DNA of 64,000 bases from Agelas oroides (taxonomy: Eukaryota; Porifera; Demospongiae; Agelasida; Agelasidae). The stretch covers positions 5,735,417 to 5,799,416 of the forward strand of contig OX422198.1 of the NCBI GenBank assembly GCA_949130485.1. The letters run 5' to 3'. The translations under genes were made by a program, and so were the position numbers. A model generated the notes under the pieces. That model ran no database searches and was not told the origin of the DNA. It saw only the letters and a program-made list of their open reading frames with translations. Shown one piece after another: positions 11,901-36,600 of this stretch (within the stretch, counting starts at the first letter, position 1; the number at the start of each line of letters is the position of its first letter).

Positions 11901-14760
11901 ATGAGTGCATAATGATAACTTTGTGTAGCTGTGACATTCTAACAGGGAACCATTCTACCAAGTGGTAGACATTGCACTATGAATTTTTCTCTTAATACCA
12001 AAATTAAGAGCAAGTATATCTCTAGTCAAATGTTCCGATGGTTACACTGCAACTTCTAGTGGCCATAGGCTTGTGTTTCATAAGGCTTCTCTTCATGGCT
12101 GGCAAAATCAAAATTCTGTGATATCTCAAAGAGCTGATCATAATCAGTTCCAGGAAGCAGCTTTAAAGTTATTTACAAGACACTCCCCCTTTGTATGTAG
12201 TAAACAATACTTCCACTGATCAAATGAACTGATATTGCAATATTGTAGAAAGGGCTCATTAGAGCTAGGACAATTAGTTGATTGGTCAGTTGGTTACAAC
12301 ATAGCTACTTTGTTTTGACCTACTCAAGTTACAAAAGAAGGCCTGGAAATTGTGCCAATAATCAATTAGTTAAAATAGTCTAATTTTTTGGGCCCTAGTC
12401 TTCAAACACACTGTATAATGTCTCATAGGGGTGGCCTGGGAATGAGGCTGCAGTACAGTAATGTTATGCTGTACATTCACCTGTTGATAGGCTACATATG
12501 CATGTATCTACCACTTAACATAATGAAGACAGCCACACAACTTCAAACAACAACAACGAACAATTAGCAATTGAAGTTTATTGCTTAACATCATTCCTTA
12601 CCATTTTTGCATCATGACAGTTTGGCCTCTATTTAGATACAAGTATGACAGCCACCACAAACAAGGTGATCCTCTCTTGCTATATACCTGTCTGCTATAG
12701 ACCCGTCTACCTGTCTGTTTACCTGCCTTCCTGTCTGACTGCTGTCTGCCTGTCTGTCTGCTGTCTACCTGCCTGTCTGCAATAGACCCGTCTGAGTATC
12801 TGTCTGTTTGTCTGTCTGCCTGTCCACTACCCACTTGCCTGCCTACCCGCATGTCTGCCTCCACATTCTACTAGAATACTGCAAGCAAGATGACGCCAGC
12901 ATTGTTCATCAGTCAGTCTATGGTGAGGCAGAAGTATTGGCAGGTACTGTCCCCAGCAACAAGCAGAGTTAAGAAGATGAAGCATGCTGCACAAGTGTTG
13001 TACTGAAGAAGATAAGCACTGCAACAGACATTCTACAGAGTGATTGCAATGGCTAATGAAAATATTAATTCACAATCTCCTTGCAATGGTCATGAAAATT
13101 TAAAATATTTCACACTTCAGATATCACGGATTTCAGTCATCGATCTGGTGATAGTTGATTTCAGAGTCTCAAACATTGAAAGATGGTACAACCACATTTC
13201 CAGGCCTCCGCCACTTTTCTGCTGATAGCAAACCAAAAACAGGACAGGCCTCTGAGATGCCCAGCCAGTGTTGTGAAGCCTTAATCTAAATACCTCCCCA
13301 TAAGTAAATAAAATCCAAGGATTCACTTCCTGTGGCTTTGCAAAAATGCCTGCAGCAGTTTCTTGTTGAGGTGTTCTTTCTTCTGTGTCTGGTTCAGTGT
13401 TGTGGTTAGCCTGGGGACATGGTCGACTACCTCCACATTCATGGCCTCTTCTGATTGGTTGCTTTTGTTCTCTTGGTCCGAGGAACTCATCAGTTGACAG
13501 TGTTCAATGAATAGATACTCAAGATGTCTACGAGATCAGAATATGCAGGAGTAGCAATGCCAGTGTAGTGAAGCCTTAATCTAACTACCTCCCCATAAGT
13601 AAATAAAATCTTGTTCCAAGGCTTCACTTCCTGTAGCTTTCAATATGGAAATAACAAGGGGAAGGCCTAGCTCTACATGAGGTGATATCAGTTACTATAG
13701 AGAGAGTAGACATATTGGGGGGGGGGTGTACCCAATGAAGAATCTCACAGCCTTTTCCTAAAAGTTCATCCAAAGGTTCAAGAGTATTGAGAAGGAAACA
13801 ACAATTCCACTTCTTCAGGACAGTGGGTCAGATAGGGAGGGTGGGGAAGGGTTAGATGTGAAATAGTAATTTTATTTAGGTCAGAAACTGCCCCCACATT
13901 GTCGACCCCCTGTATGTTACTATTATCTTCTTTCTCCATAACTGGAAGCAACAAAGACGAGAGCTGTAACAGACATTGCAGGAGGGGAGGGAGGAGGGGG
14001 GAGGAGTGAGCCAGAGCAACTGCTGTTGTTTGTACTGAGAAGTGTTGGAGAGTGGATACACAAGACTTCAGAACTTTGGTTCAGTTTGTCACAGACACTG
14101 AGTACACAGCTAGACAGTAACTTGCCTGTGGCATTTTCAGGGCATGATACCTACCATATCACTAAACTACACCTATACTACCAGTCCGTTTTATACCTAC
14201 ATGGACAATCAACAAACCACATCCCTCTACTGAAAGGAACAAGACTCATATTTCATGGTTACTACACTTAGAAATGCCAGGCCTGCCTTTAGTTCATAGT
14301 GTACCTTATCAGGAGCATGCTTATCGCACCACCTCACATTAGCTATCCTCTTTGTTTATGAGCCTAGTTGTAGGAGTGTACAGTGCTCCAAAGCAAAAGA
14401 GCAAAATTTTTCAAATTTTTCAAATTATATAGTAAAGCCCTCCTATCATCTTATTTACACATATAAACGGTACAAATCATTGTTATTTGCACGTACACGG
14501 CCTGCGCTGCGAGTTTTAGCTTCTCTATATACTTGTCATACTTAAGAAGAGCCGTTGTGACGTCACAGATAATTTGTGATGTCACAGATGTGCACTACGA
14601 TGCTAACAAACCATCAGCCAGCTAGAATTTATCATATTCGAACCGAGTATTAGCTAGAAATTCGGTTAACTAGGCTTCGTGGAAAACGTGGCAAGCTCAA
14701 CTACAAAGGGGAGAGAGTCACTGTTGTATGAAGGAGGAGGAACACATTTACACACAGAGG
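11901..14760. other. Spacer: simple and direct repeats, no recognised gene
   Basis: It contains a CTGTCTGC-rich low-complexity stretch (12,683-12,860), a direct repeat of about 85 bp (13,270-13,345 and 13,556-13,650, both with 'acctccccataagtaaataa') and a poly-G run at 13,719-13,726. No exon-like open frame could be tied to a family. Confidence 0.5.
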
Positions 14761-14767
14761 AGGAGTT

Positions 14768-14815
14768 TCCTAGTCCCATTCTCAGACCAGTGAGGGGTCT
14801 GGGAATGAGACTAGG
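14768..14815. mobile_element. Foldback element, CTCGTTCCCAG family
   Basis: Palindrome cctagtcccattctcagacc / ggtctgggaatgagactagg with a short loop. Confidence 0.7.
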
Positions 14816-14975
14816 GTCTCAAGCTGACTGAAGCAACTGACTTGTCTATGTTCCTGTAGTGTCATTTTTATATGTTGCCTGTTGAAGCACTTGAAACCGG
14901 AATCAATATCTTTGGCTGGCAAAAATTGTACTTGATCACCAGATCGTCCTCTTCCCAAGCTCTTGGTTGCTTGGT

Positions 14976-15591
14976 TTACAGTGGTTCAAAAAAGTGAAAA
15001 AGATAGTCACGCTTCCTTAGTGCCTTCAGTCCATTAATTTTTGCCGCTTGGAAGTCACTCTGATCCTTTGATTGTCTCAAATGTTGATTGCTTGATTCCG
15101 TTTTGATTCCAGTCGCAAACATTTTTACAGGAGACACGTGAGTGATTACCCCATGATCTTGCCACATAAATTCTGGCAGTTCTCTGAAAAATTAATACAT
15201 ACTACATGTACTAACCTTGTTCACAGGACCTTGCTTGCACAAAAAAAAAATTGCCAGCATACTTGGATAAAATCATCTTTTTGACTGCACACTTTGACTA
15301 TATAATAATACGCACATTTTTTACATGTATGTTCAGAATTCAATTCAACTAGACACAGGGCGTTGAGAGGACAAGAGGGTTTGCATCATGATGATGTTGG
15401 ATCAATCAGTGATTGCATAGATTAGCCATACCCTCAAGCAGGTACGTATACGTGATCATTATTGATGGCCCGCCATTGCATGCAATAAATTTGCAGACAC
15501 ATACACGTCTAGACGGCACGCCTCGGGCAACTAGTAAACTATCCCATTCTTCTTTTACGACAGGTGTTACTGAGCTGAAAATGACCCCCAT
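14976..15591 (-). CDS. Possible two-exon gene, unknown function (117 aa)
   Basis: Exon 1 would run 15,591-15,446 (ATG, then 48 codons plus two bases, donor gtacct); exon 2 would run 15,183-14,976 (acceptor ttttcag, stop TAA). The phase matches across the junction and gives 117 residues. Exon 2 looks protein-like (ELPEFMWQDHGVITHVSPVK near its start) and ends in a basic, aromatic tail (RKRDYLFHFFEPL). I do not recognise the family. An alternative acceptor just inside the chosen start (ttttcag at about 15,575) means the true first exon could lie further upstream. It sits in the same orientation as the cathepsin gene, starting 367 bp downstream of that gene's likely poly(A) signal. It could be chance. 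Confidence 0.4.
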
Positions 15592-15957
15592 TAATTCACT
15601 TCGGCATCTACGACGCCACTAAAACTAACGTTATGTTTTACACCGCCGTCCCAGCTAGCTAAGAGACGTAATCTACTGCTCTACCTCTCTTCCAGCTTGC
15701 TGATTCTCGAACATAGACAAAAATCTTCGCATGTGCAGTCCCAGGTAAACAACCGAGTCCACTGAGTCGTCGCTGATGAAGTGCTAATTAGATCGACAGA
15801 TATAAATGCCACAATCACGCGAGTAGCGCGCTATTATCTCAGGTCATTGATCTTTGACCCCTGGCAGCAAAACAATTTTACGGTTGAATTCCCCCCACTC
15901 CAGATTTTGACTGGCATGCTGTACTCGTGAAGCACCTTGGAGATAAACATCATCCAT

Positions 15958-15963
15958 TTTATT
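15958..15963 (-). terminator. Likely poly(A) signal of cathepsin H gene
   Basis: AATAAA on the minus strand, about 400 bp beyond the cathepsin stop codon. The interval 15,964-16,365 would be 3' UTR and holds no other feature I recognise. Confidence 0.5.
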
Positions 15964-16365
15964 AGAAATTAAAAATACAATATTATTCATCTAGCTATAT
16001 CTACAGCAACTCTCAGGTTGCGTACACATACATAATTTCCGTGAAACAATCAGGTCTAGTGTTAGTCTGGCGAGCTAGACTATCTTTCATCTTCCAGAAA
16101 ACTGTTAGCAGTAGTACTCATGAGTTGCTGACCAATCAGATCTTAATATTCATTTTCTTTTCTGGAGGACGAGAGATGGTCTAGCTCAATAGACTAGTCT
16201 AGCGTCTACACTGTAGGCTCTATTGACACATATCCATTTTAAAGTTCATGTAAAAAAAAAACTCAATACAACATTCAAAAGCAACTGAAAATTCCCTGTA
16301 CCTATCTGTCTATCTATGTCCTGCAAAACATCTACATAACCTCTGTGTCCATGTATATTCTGTAC

Positions 16366-27675
<11,310 letters not shown>

Positions 27676-27947
27676 TTTGGATCACATGCTCACTTACAGC
27701 GGGCGGGCGCCCCTTACTTATTGCAGCTGCCACTTGTTCTATGAATTCACTCGCGGAATGGAGGCGCTTATCAAGTCTTTGGAAGGTCCTAACGGGGGGA
27801 AATCAAATAACAAAGAAGCACCACAGGAAGTGGTTAGCAACATGCAATTCTCTTTTTTGGGCAATAAATTGATGTTGCAATTGTTATGTGTCTGCACATA
27901 TTATGCTGCAGAATGGGGTACTAGCAGTACATGTGAGAACTGTGAAG
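27676..27947. promoter_or_regulatory. Divergent promoter region, cathepsin H / C2 gene
   Basis: The cathepsin start codon (27,675, -) and the chosen C2-gene start (27,948, +) are 272 bp apart. No TATA box is obvious. An ATG at 27,758 (+) opens a frame ending at 27,955, overlapping the C2 start, so it could be an upstream ORF or an alternative N-terminus (MEALIKSLEG...). Confidence 0.55.
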
Positions 27948-30900
27948 ATGATTGACTCTGAAAGTAAGTGGTACACCTCACGTCACAAGCCAGACTCCGT
28001 TTCCCCTTGCTATTGCCTTTCATGTGTTATATACAATGTAACCTGCCTTATATGGTAGCCTCATTCCCGCCACAGTATGAGTAGTACACATATGTACCAT
28101 CATCTACAAGTGTGTATTGGTGCCCATTTATATATAACCCTCAAGAGTTCATAACAACTCTTGATACCCTACATACCTAAGAACCTACTAGCTCCTTCTA
28201 GTGGCTTGGAAAAGAGGGGTAGAAACCATGTTGCTATGGCAATGGTTACCACAGTGTAGTAGTTACCAATAAAAGAGCGTCTGGCCAGTATTTATCATAT
28301 GTGATGGTACATGCAATCCATCACGACTTAACAAATACTCTGCAACAAAAATTTTACAGTTTAACTTCACCAGGAGCTTTGTTGCGCTCGTAAGCTCCTA
28401 ACTTCAGTCATGCCATGCAGTCACTGAGTAATTTGACGCAAAGATATCCAAACAAAAAAGACTAAATGATGATCCAAAATGTCCAGTTGAGTTGCTCAAC
28501 CATACATATGCATGCATACAATGTTCTGTCTTGAATTCAAAGTCATCCCAGACTGTCGACTTGCATAAATAAAACGACTGTTCATGTAGAATGATCAACT
28601 GACACAGGAGCAAATACTCTAAACAGCACATAATGTTCACACTTCTCCTACAGAGTACATACAGATATGGTGTCATGTGGATGCATGATCACCAATATTC
28701 TCCTTGAATTATACTGTGCCTGTGATTGTCTTATTTTGTTTCATCAGTCAGTTCTTCTGTGGCGGGTCTACTACAGTTGAGGGTGGAGGTCTTGGGGCAT
28801 GTGAAGCTCTTCTCCTTGTCCAGTACATTGCAGGATGGACAGATTGTCTGCAACAAGCTCAAACACTTCATGGTCAAGGTACATCTCACACTGAGTCTCT
28901 TATCTTTAATTCAATTCACACCAGTAGCCTCACCCCCAATCCTAACTTGAGAGATGAGATCTGTTAACAAAGACATGTTATGAGGCAACAATAGAAGAAA
29001 GTCAAAAGCAGCCGTTGCCAGGAAACGAACCCAGGGCTCCTGGCTTAAGCTGCCAATGCTCTACCACTAAGCTACAACCACTGAACAACCACTAGCCCTC
29101 ACAATCCTCTATATGTACTTTCACTTTCGTCTATCTTCACTGCATAACATGTCTTTAGAGGCGAAATCTTCAAAGCATGAGACAGCAATGTTGTTGTTCA
29201 TACAGGTTCCAGAGAAGATAGATGACCCTCTGAACATGATCTGTATGGAACTCCTGATCCTCTCCCCTCTCCTTCCTGGGAGTGAGTCCGTGCTGGGAAA
29301 AGCAACCCTTCACATCCATAACATCATACACGTGAGCACATTAACAAGTACACAACCTTCTAATAAGTGTGACACGTGTGGAAAAAAGGAGTGCATGGCC
29401 GTAGCAAACGATTGGGCTGGTCGGGTTTTGGCCCGACCATTTTTTTTGCAGACTAAACGTGGACGTGCGCACTTTGAATACACATGAAGTTGTGCATATA
29501 AGTCAAGAACTAGTAAACTGAGCCGTCTCAGAAAAAGGCTGCCCATGGTGCACAAAGTGAACAGTTTATTGCGAGAGCTGGTGGCAGTTACCTGGTGGTA
29601 ACTCAGTGGTCAGAGCTAGTACTGGGGGCTCAAACCTGAGGCCCTGGCTTTGATTCTCGGCAACTGCTAGTCTCATCCCCAGACCTCACCCGGTGTGTAT
29701 ATTAATAACTTCTAATATAACATGCAGAGTTACACGCTCTTACTCAAGCCGCCTGTTCATATGCACTCTTGCCAGGAATTGATAGCTTACATCTCAATAC
29801 ATATGGGAAAGTGAAACACTGGCAGTCACTTAGTCTTGGTCCCAGACCCAAAACTAATCCCAGTGTGGATCGCTTTCAGTATCACAAAGGGAAGAAACTT
29901 TCCTGTGAAATTTGAAACCGGTCGGAATTTACTACCAGTAAAATAGTAACACATACATGTACTGTGCATGCTGCGTAGACACAAGCCGTTGTTGCTAAGC
30001 ACGTGACCAGGAGTTCTATTTTTAGTAGAGTTCAATAATTTTGACTGGACTACGAGTTACACGCTCTTACTCAAGCCACCCGTTTTTATGTGCTCTTGAT
30101 TCCTGGTAATAGGGGAACCCTTGATGACCACAACTTCCTCAGTGTATAAATTATATCATCTTTGTTTTCAGGACTCCCCAATGGCAGCCCAGTGTGAACT
30201 GAAGGATAGCACAGGGGCACCCTTTGCAATGGTGATGGCTGATTATGTCTTCACTTACGGCATCTGTGGGTTTGGGGAATCTTGTCAGGTAGACACGTGT
30301 AATGCTAATCATCCAGTGCCTAGCCGACATGTATAATAAGTGTTGCACACAGGTTTGGACACTATTAGATCTCTTTCTACGTATAGCTATACATACTTAC
30401 ATTAGCTTGCTATCTACATGTTCAAATTTGTTGACAGTAAATGTAATTGCTTTGAACACTGTGCCCCTTGGTACAGGTGAATAAGTTAGCAGACAGAGTG
30501 AATAAGTTAGCAGAGGAGGTTGGCATGAGACTTAATTATTGACCTGATGTGATTGGTCAGAATTACCAACCATGGTACAAGTCCTTGTTAACTGACTGAT
30601 GAACTCATAGACCTTCCATGTGTCCCAGTAACAAAACTTGTTACCATGGTGATGGCATCAGTATTTAGTTATCATGGTATTTTCAATTACCATGTATGGT
30701 ATTTTAGTTATATACACAAACATGTTAACAAGTGATGTACGGTTTCAGTGTTCCATTGGTTTATTAGTGGAGAAATTTGAGTCATGTGTGTATACACATG
30801 TACCGCACCCAAATCAACAAACATCAATTTCTGTTGCAAAGTGTTTAGAGCTGGGGTAAAACCCTACCACAATGATCTCATGTTCAGACCTTGGAACGCA

Positions 30901-32663
30901 CAAAATTTTGCTATTACTCCACTCCACAGATTCAGCATCATGTGCATAAGCCTGAACACTATCTTCACTTCTCCCTTTTCCCCCGCCTTCCACCAAGGGA
31001 CAATAGGGAGAGCATTAATGGGTAGGCAGAGTAGAATACCTCTGTCTGGAATGTTTGATTGTTAAAATTACCAAACAATACTTCTACCAGACTACAAGAT
31101 ACCAAACTATACCCCCATATATCAAACTACCTACACTACAAGATACCATGCTAACCCCCTACTGCCAGCTGTTGAGGTGCAGTTGGCCTCATTTACAAGT
31201 ATACGTACTCCTGCAGAGAGTACCACATTCCAAATATGGTATATTTGTTTAAGGATTACGTAGTGTTTAACAGGAATGCTCACAGGAAGGAACAATCTTC
31301 AGTAGCATTTACACCCACAGAGGAAGTAATCTTGTTTTCACACAATGTTAGGTGCACAGACGTGTACTACTTAGCATTGTCTCTAGGCCTTCCCTGAGAT
31401 TACTTGCAGTGGCTATAGAGCCGGAAAGACCTGGAAACAAGGCTAGTACTACTCCCTTTAGTCCACATACAGTGAATCAGGTTACAAATGATATTAGAAT
31501 GGTTTGTAAGTTGAAGGGTGTCTTCTGCATCAACAGAAAATCAACAGAAAGAGGGCTTTCTGTGAAAACTACACTTCTTCACTTTCACCCTGATAATGAC
31601 TATCGACAAAAGTTTATTGTTTTTTCTTGGTCTTAGTTTAGTATCCGGGAATCCTTTTGCAGGGTTTGTAGATGTTGAAACTCAAAACAGTATCACCAAT
31701 AAAGCTCATACACATTCTCATTAATTTCTCTTGCAGGTTGATAATGACACCACGCCCAACCAAGCACCCCTCCTTCATCCCATTTCACAAGCATGCCACC
31801 CTCTGTATGTTAGTTGGTCTCCTTCCCAGCCAATAGTCATGGATCATATGTAACAGTGTAGCTACTGTGCTAATCTTCCAGGGAGCCATGCATACAGAAG
31901 TAAAACGTCCAAAAGACGTGCAACTGCAGTACGTAAAATTATATACCGAAAAACAAGGACTCTAGTACATAGTTCCACAGTGCCTCTGTATCACCTCCAC
32001 TGTTGTGCTGGATTCTCATTACAGCGGTACAGCAAGAATCTACAGAAACACAGCCTGCTTTTATCCCAAGAATGCTGATCAATCAAATGACAAGGTAAGC
32101 ATATACATGACATTGTAGTTCTCTTGTATAATAATAACACAGATGAGAATCTCATAATTATTGGCCCGAGAAATAGAAATATGTTCCCCTTGGTTTGTTA
32201 AGCCAAATCAGTTAGTAAAAGAGATGTTTTGTGTCAGCAAGCTGAAACAAGAATCCAGGAACATACATATCCTGTTTCTGAACAACTGGACAGGATTTCC
32301 TAGGCTGTGGTTTTCCCAAGAGCAAATCAGAAGCATGATCAAAAGCAGCTAGGTCCAATGAGACAGGATATCCTGGGTTTCATCAGCTGGACTGGGGTAC
32401 ATGCCAACTCAAAAGACATTGCTTCCTTTTAAGATTCTAGACAGCCCTAAGATGGATTAATTGAGTCAAACCTGATGCATGCTCTTTTATTCACATGGTG
32501 ATATTCATTATTTAGGCTACATTCTTTACATGAGCAGTTGAAGACAGTCAAAGACAGACGCCAAAAGTTGAAGTTTCTGAAGGACGCTGTGTTGCCAGGT
32601 GGTTGTGATCAGTCCAGTGATGCTAACATTGGTGTGACAGCTAGAACACCACGCCTCACTTAA
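27948..32663 (+). CDS. Small C2-domain protein, C2CD6/CatSper-tau-like
   Basis: Exons: 27948-27963 (weak), 28748-28878, 29206-29331, 30172-30288, 30930-31021, 31737-31804, 32025-32094, 32516-32663. Phases agree throughout, giving 255 aa. The C2-like region holds VAGLLQLRVE, HFMVKVPEKIDDPLN, ESVLGKATLHIHNIIH and then DYVFTYGICGFGESCQ, followed by a proline-rich SLFPRLPPRDN, a MTPRPTKHPSFIP segment and a C-terminal helix (HSLHEQLKTVKDRRQKLKFL). Order and motifs, especially FxYGxxGFG after the last strand and the MTP...P segment, match my knowledge of C2CD6 (ALS2CR11), the CatSper-tau subunit that delivers the sperm calcium channel to the flagellum in mammals. No acidic calcium-binding loops are evident. 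The protein is much shorter than the vertebrate one. The first exon is the least certain; one C2 strand may be missing, so an exon could be overlooked. A SINE copy lies in an intron. Confidence 0.75.
28988..29116 (-). mobile_element. tRNA-derived SINE copy
   Basis: Read on the minus strand: gaggattgtgagggctagtg, then an A-box (gtagcttagtggtagagc), then 'gccaggagccctgggttcg', a B-box-like GGTTCGTTTCC. This is the unexpanded form of the element amplified at 60,889-63,365. Located in an intron of the C2 gene. Confidence 0.8.
29584..29668 (+). mobile_element. tRNA-derived SINE copy, diverged
   Basis: Contains ggtaactcagtggtcagagc (A-box) and ccctggctttgattctcggc (B-box position), truncated at both sides. 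Confidence 0.6.
29890..30104. mobile_element. Partial copy of the 'agttacacgctcttactc' inverted-repeat element
   Basis: Matches, over most of its length, the inside and one end of the element at 58,476-58,726 (ctatttttagtagagttcaa, gagttacacgctcttactca). The left inverted repeat is missing; a solo terminus sits at 29,729-29,773. Confidence 0.7.
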
Positions 32664-33692
32664 CCAACCTACAGCTTGATGTCGCCCAAGATACCACTTT
32701 CATTTACCTAGCTGTACTCTGTTTTACAACATGACATTTACATGCACAACAACTAGAAAAGCTGTCAAACATACATTTGAAGTTGTAAGCAAATATGAGG
32801 AAAGTGAAAGAGCCAGGAACCCTGGCTTGAACTGTCCTACAGTACAGAGCCATACCCCCCATGCAAGCAATTTGTTCAGCATGTACTGCTGTATAGATTT
32901 TGATTTCTGTCAAATAATCTTTTGGTACCAGACACAGAAACTAAACTAGCCCATTTTTGGTGTATTCCTTACCAGTCCTGGTATTGGGGTAGTGTCATGC
33001 TACATGACTGCTGGTCAGTGAGTACTCGTGTCAACCCACATTCAGCATCCTTCCCACATGAGTAAACTGCATTACATTCATGAGCTAATTAATTAAGTGA
33101 CAAACATAATTGTTTTGTTGGCCTGGCAGAGTGGCATAACCATCAACGAGCTTATTTCACACCATGCATGTGTGTCAAGAAATGTTTGGTAACATGTATG
33201 TGTAACAGTAGAAATGTCCCTGTAACATACTAATAACATACCTAAGAATGTACCTGCCAAACATATAACTATAGTACTAACTAGAGAAACACCATGACTT
33301 GCTTCTGTTCTACTTTCAAAGCACAGCGCATAGTCATGATATTCACATCATGTGAACTGATATGCACGTGTGTGTCACTGGGTTAACTTGCAGTCAATGC
33401 ACCTTGAATAACTCGGAACTCAGGTTCCGATGTTAATATTGCACTCTGATCCATAGCTCACAGCAAGGGCTTATCGAGCCAAATGAAAATAAAAACCAGC
33501 TGTGACCAAGGCTACCCATGGTGACAGGTTTCCGCAGCTGTGACAACTTAGGGGACACCAACCCCAGAAGCCCTATCAGCGCAGCTCAGGCGTGTAATTA
33601 TGACGTCATACGATTAATTTTGCATATCACGTTAGCAACGCGCGTGATTAATATTACTAACTGGCTTGGCTATAGGCACAGAGACAGAGACG
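32664..33692. other. 3' region of C2 gene and STARD5-like promoter
   Basis: About 1 kb between the two + strand genes. An AATAAA at 33,488-33,493 may end the upstream transcript, only 200 bp before the next start codon. No other gene seen. Confidence 0.45.
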
Positions 33693-36600
33693 ATGGCTGC
33701 TTCGTCAGACTATCTCAAGCTCGCAGACGAGACTAAGGACGTGATTCTTGAATATGCTGTGCAAGACTGGCCTGTTGTGAAGAGCTCGGTAAGTTTGTTC
33801 AACCATAGATTGTACGGAGGTTTACAATCTATGGTTCAACGATAGCCAACAGTACATGCAGCTTGTAGCTAGAATTATAGCTATGCTGCAGTTTGCGCCC
33901 GATGGAGGGGGTAGCTACATTATGTATGGTAATGCATTGCTGCTACGCTTATGACCTATATAGTGGCGATGAATTCTATATGTCTACTGTCTGATTTGCA
34001 TACAAATCCACTAGCCTTGTCTCCAAGCCTGACTGAATGGCTTAGGATGTTATACATTCAAGATGGGTACAGCTGTCTGACTGTCTGAGTATTCATAGCC
34101 AAGAACACTGCCTGCTTATGTGATCCTGCCATAATATGCCAGTGAAATCAACTACCACCTGTTTTTTTTTTATTATGCGCCTATCAATGTTACGCCCCAC
34201 TACCCCCTGTACGGGCTATAGTGGGGCAAGGTGGGGATTTGACTAATTTAAATATCAATTGCCCCAGTATACGGGACATACCCTATAATCAAATCCCCTT
34301 GCAGAAGGTGGGGGATTACTGGGGATTTGACACACACAGTGTAACTGTGCAGTATACGGAGACCATTGCCGTATTCAAGATGTCTTCAGCGGTAATCAAA
34401 TGCCCGACTATAGGGGCAGCCTCCTTCGGTCAAAGCCCCTATATTGCCCGCCATCTGCCCGTACGGGGGGTAGTGGGGCATAATATTGATAGGTGCATTA
34501 TTTTGACTGAAATAGACTGCCAGTGTTTTTTTTAACACAACTCAAAGTGATACATTCATGGAAAGTGAGGCTTGGAGCGACATTAACACTAACCCTGTGA
34601 GGAATCTACATCCTTTTTGTGGACCAACCACCTTCGGTGCTCAGACCCTGTACTAATGGGGGCTGGGCACAAGACTACTTCAGCTCTAGGAATATGTCTC
34701 CCAGAGAGAGAAGAGATGAATTTCTTGGAAGCGACAGTTGGAACTCAAACCTGGCTCTTTGATCTTCCACGGTGGAGTGCTTTAACCACTTGGAAATAAA
34801 TCACAGCAGGTTTCTGGGCACATCAGGAATGTGTAGCAGGACCCAAGCTTCTTGTTGGCAGTGGATAGAAAATTGATCAGAAACCTAATCACAGAGGTAG
34901 ACAAGTTTCTTGTTGTAGAAAGTATTATAAAACTGTGCCAAGTGTAGTCGCTGTAACTGATTGGTCAGAGTTTGTACTAGCAAAAACAAGAGTCGAAGCT
35001 GACTGACTGTGTATTAACAAGGAATACGCTGCTTCAATGTACTTTTGTACTTGTATAGCATTAGTTTAGCTTTAGGGATTAGCAAGGGATAGGCCATAGT
35101 GTGCTGTAAAAGTCTACCTATAGGACCCGACAAGGTGTGTATGCTATTAACTAGGGATAGGCCATTTCAATGTACTTTTGTGCTGGCAAAAACAAACCTT
35201 TATGTTTAGGAGCTGGCAGGGATCAAACCAAGGATAGGCCATTTAACATAGTTTGTACTGGCAAGGGAAGAGTCTAACTTTAGGTGCTGGTGAGGTGTGC
35301 ACACTGTTGACAAGGAATAGGCCATTTCAATATTTCATAGTTTGTACTGACAAAGCAAGAGTCCTCCTTTGGGGTTCATGAGGTGATTACCTGCCTGTGT
35401 CCTATTGTTGCCGGTTATAACCTTTCAGAAATGAAGTACACAAGGAGAACGGGGTGGTGATTAACCAAATTTGGAGAAGTTGCTTGAATACCATCGTCAT
35501 ACAGTTATAGATGAAGTTACTGACGTTCAGTTTATTTGTTTCCGCAGAATGGGGTGGAAGTATCGACACATCAGTGCTCCAACGCACCAGTCAAAACGTA
35601 AGCCAACTAAACAGGTTACATCATTCATTACACCACTTTGTACATCCTCTCTGTCAAATCAACTAACCACAATAGCGCTTCCTGTATCACAAGTGGGTGA
35701 TTCCCAAGTCTTTAAACAAAATGTCAGCAACCCCAGTTTTACAACATGTGATCTGATGCGTAACCACAGCACAGAATTGATGCGGCAAAGCTATGTATTG
35801 TGGTTTAACATGAGTAGCTAGTACAAGCTTATATACTAGCCTCGTTCCCAGGCCACTCCCAGATTTTATCTCACAGCCACGGCTGGGAGATAAAATCTGG
35901 GAGTGGCCTGGGAACGAGGCTAACTCATTGGCTCATAGTTCAGCACAAAGCAGTACATACTGGAAATTTGCTGTACATGTATACATCACAGTACACATTG
36001 ATCCAAAAAAGTATAGGTACATACAGAGTATCGATACACATCACACATCAAGTGTTTCGAGATGTATAGATACACATCATACACACCCAGGCAAAATGTA
36101 TTTGTACACATCACTACTAGACAAATGTGTAGATACATATCACACATTACTAGACAAAATGTAGGTACACACATTTCATCATACCCTCCCCGGACAGACA
36201 CACATTCCATGACACATTAGTTTATGAAACCATGTTGGGTACAGTTACTTGCACTGTAATGCTGGAATGTCCTCTCACATGACCAGGGCACTTCCTGACA
36301 CTTGTAAACAAGCTGTGTGCTGCCAACAGAATCCCGTATAACCATCTAAGTTTATAACAGTGCAACCATGAGTGGCTGTGTTGTCGTCCACCTATCTTTT
36401 GTCACGTATCCACAACGTCCAGTGATTGGAGTGTCGACTATGTGAGCCAACCAGGAAACAGATGTCTAGTGTTTCTGTGTTTGATTGGTTGACATTGTTG
36501 GCACTCTGGTTGTGACTGGATGTTGCAGGTTACAAAATCTTAAGAAAGGCACATTTTACTGCTCTAACTTCCCTCCCTTAAGAAGAACACTTTAGCCCCC

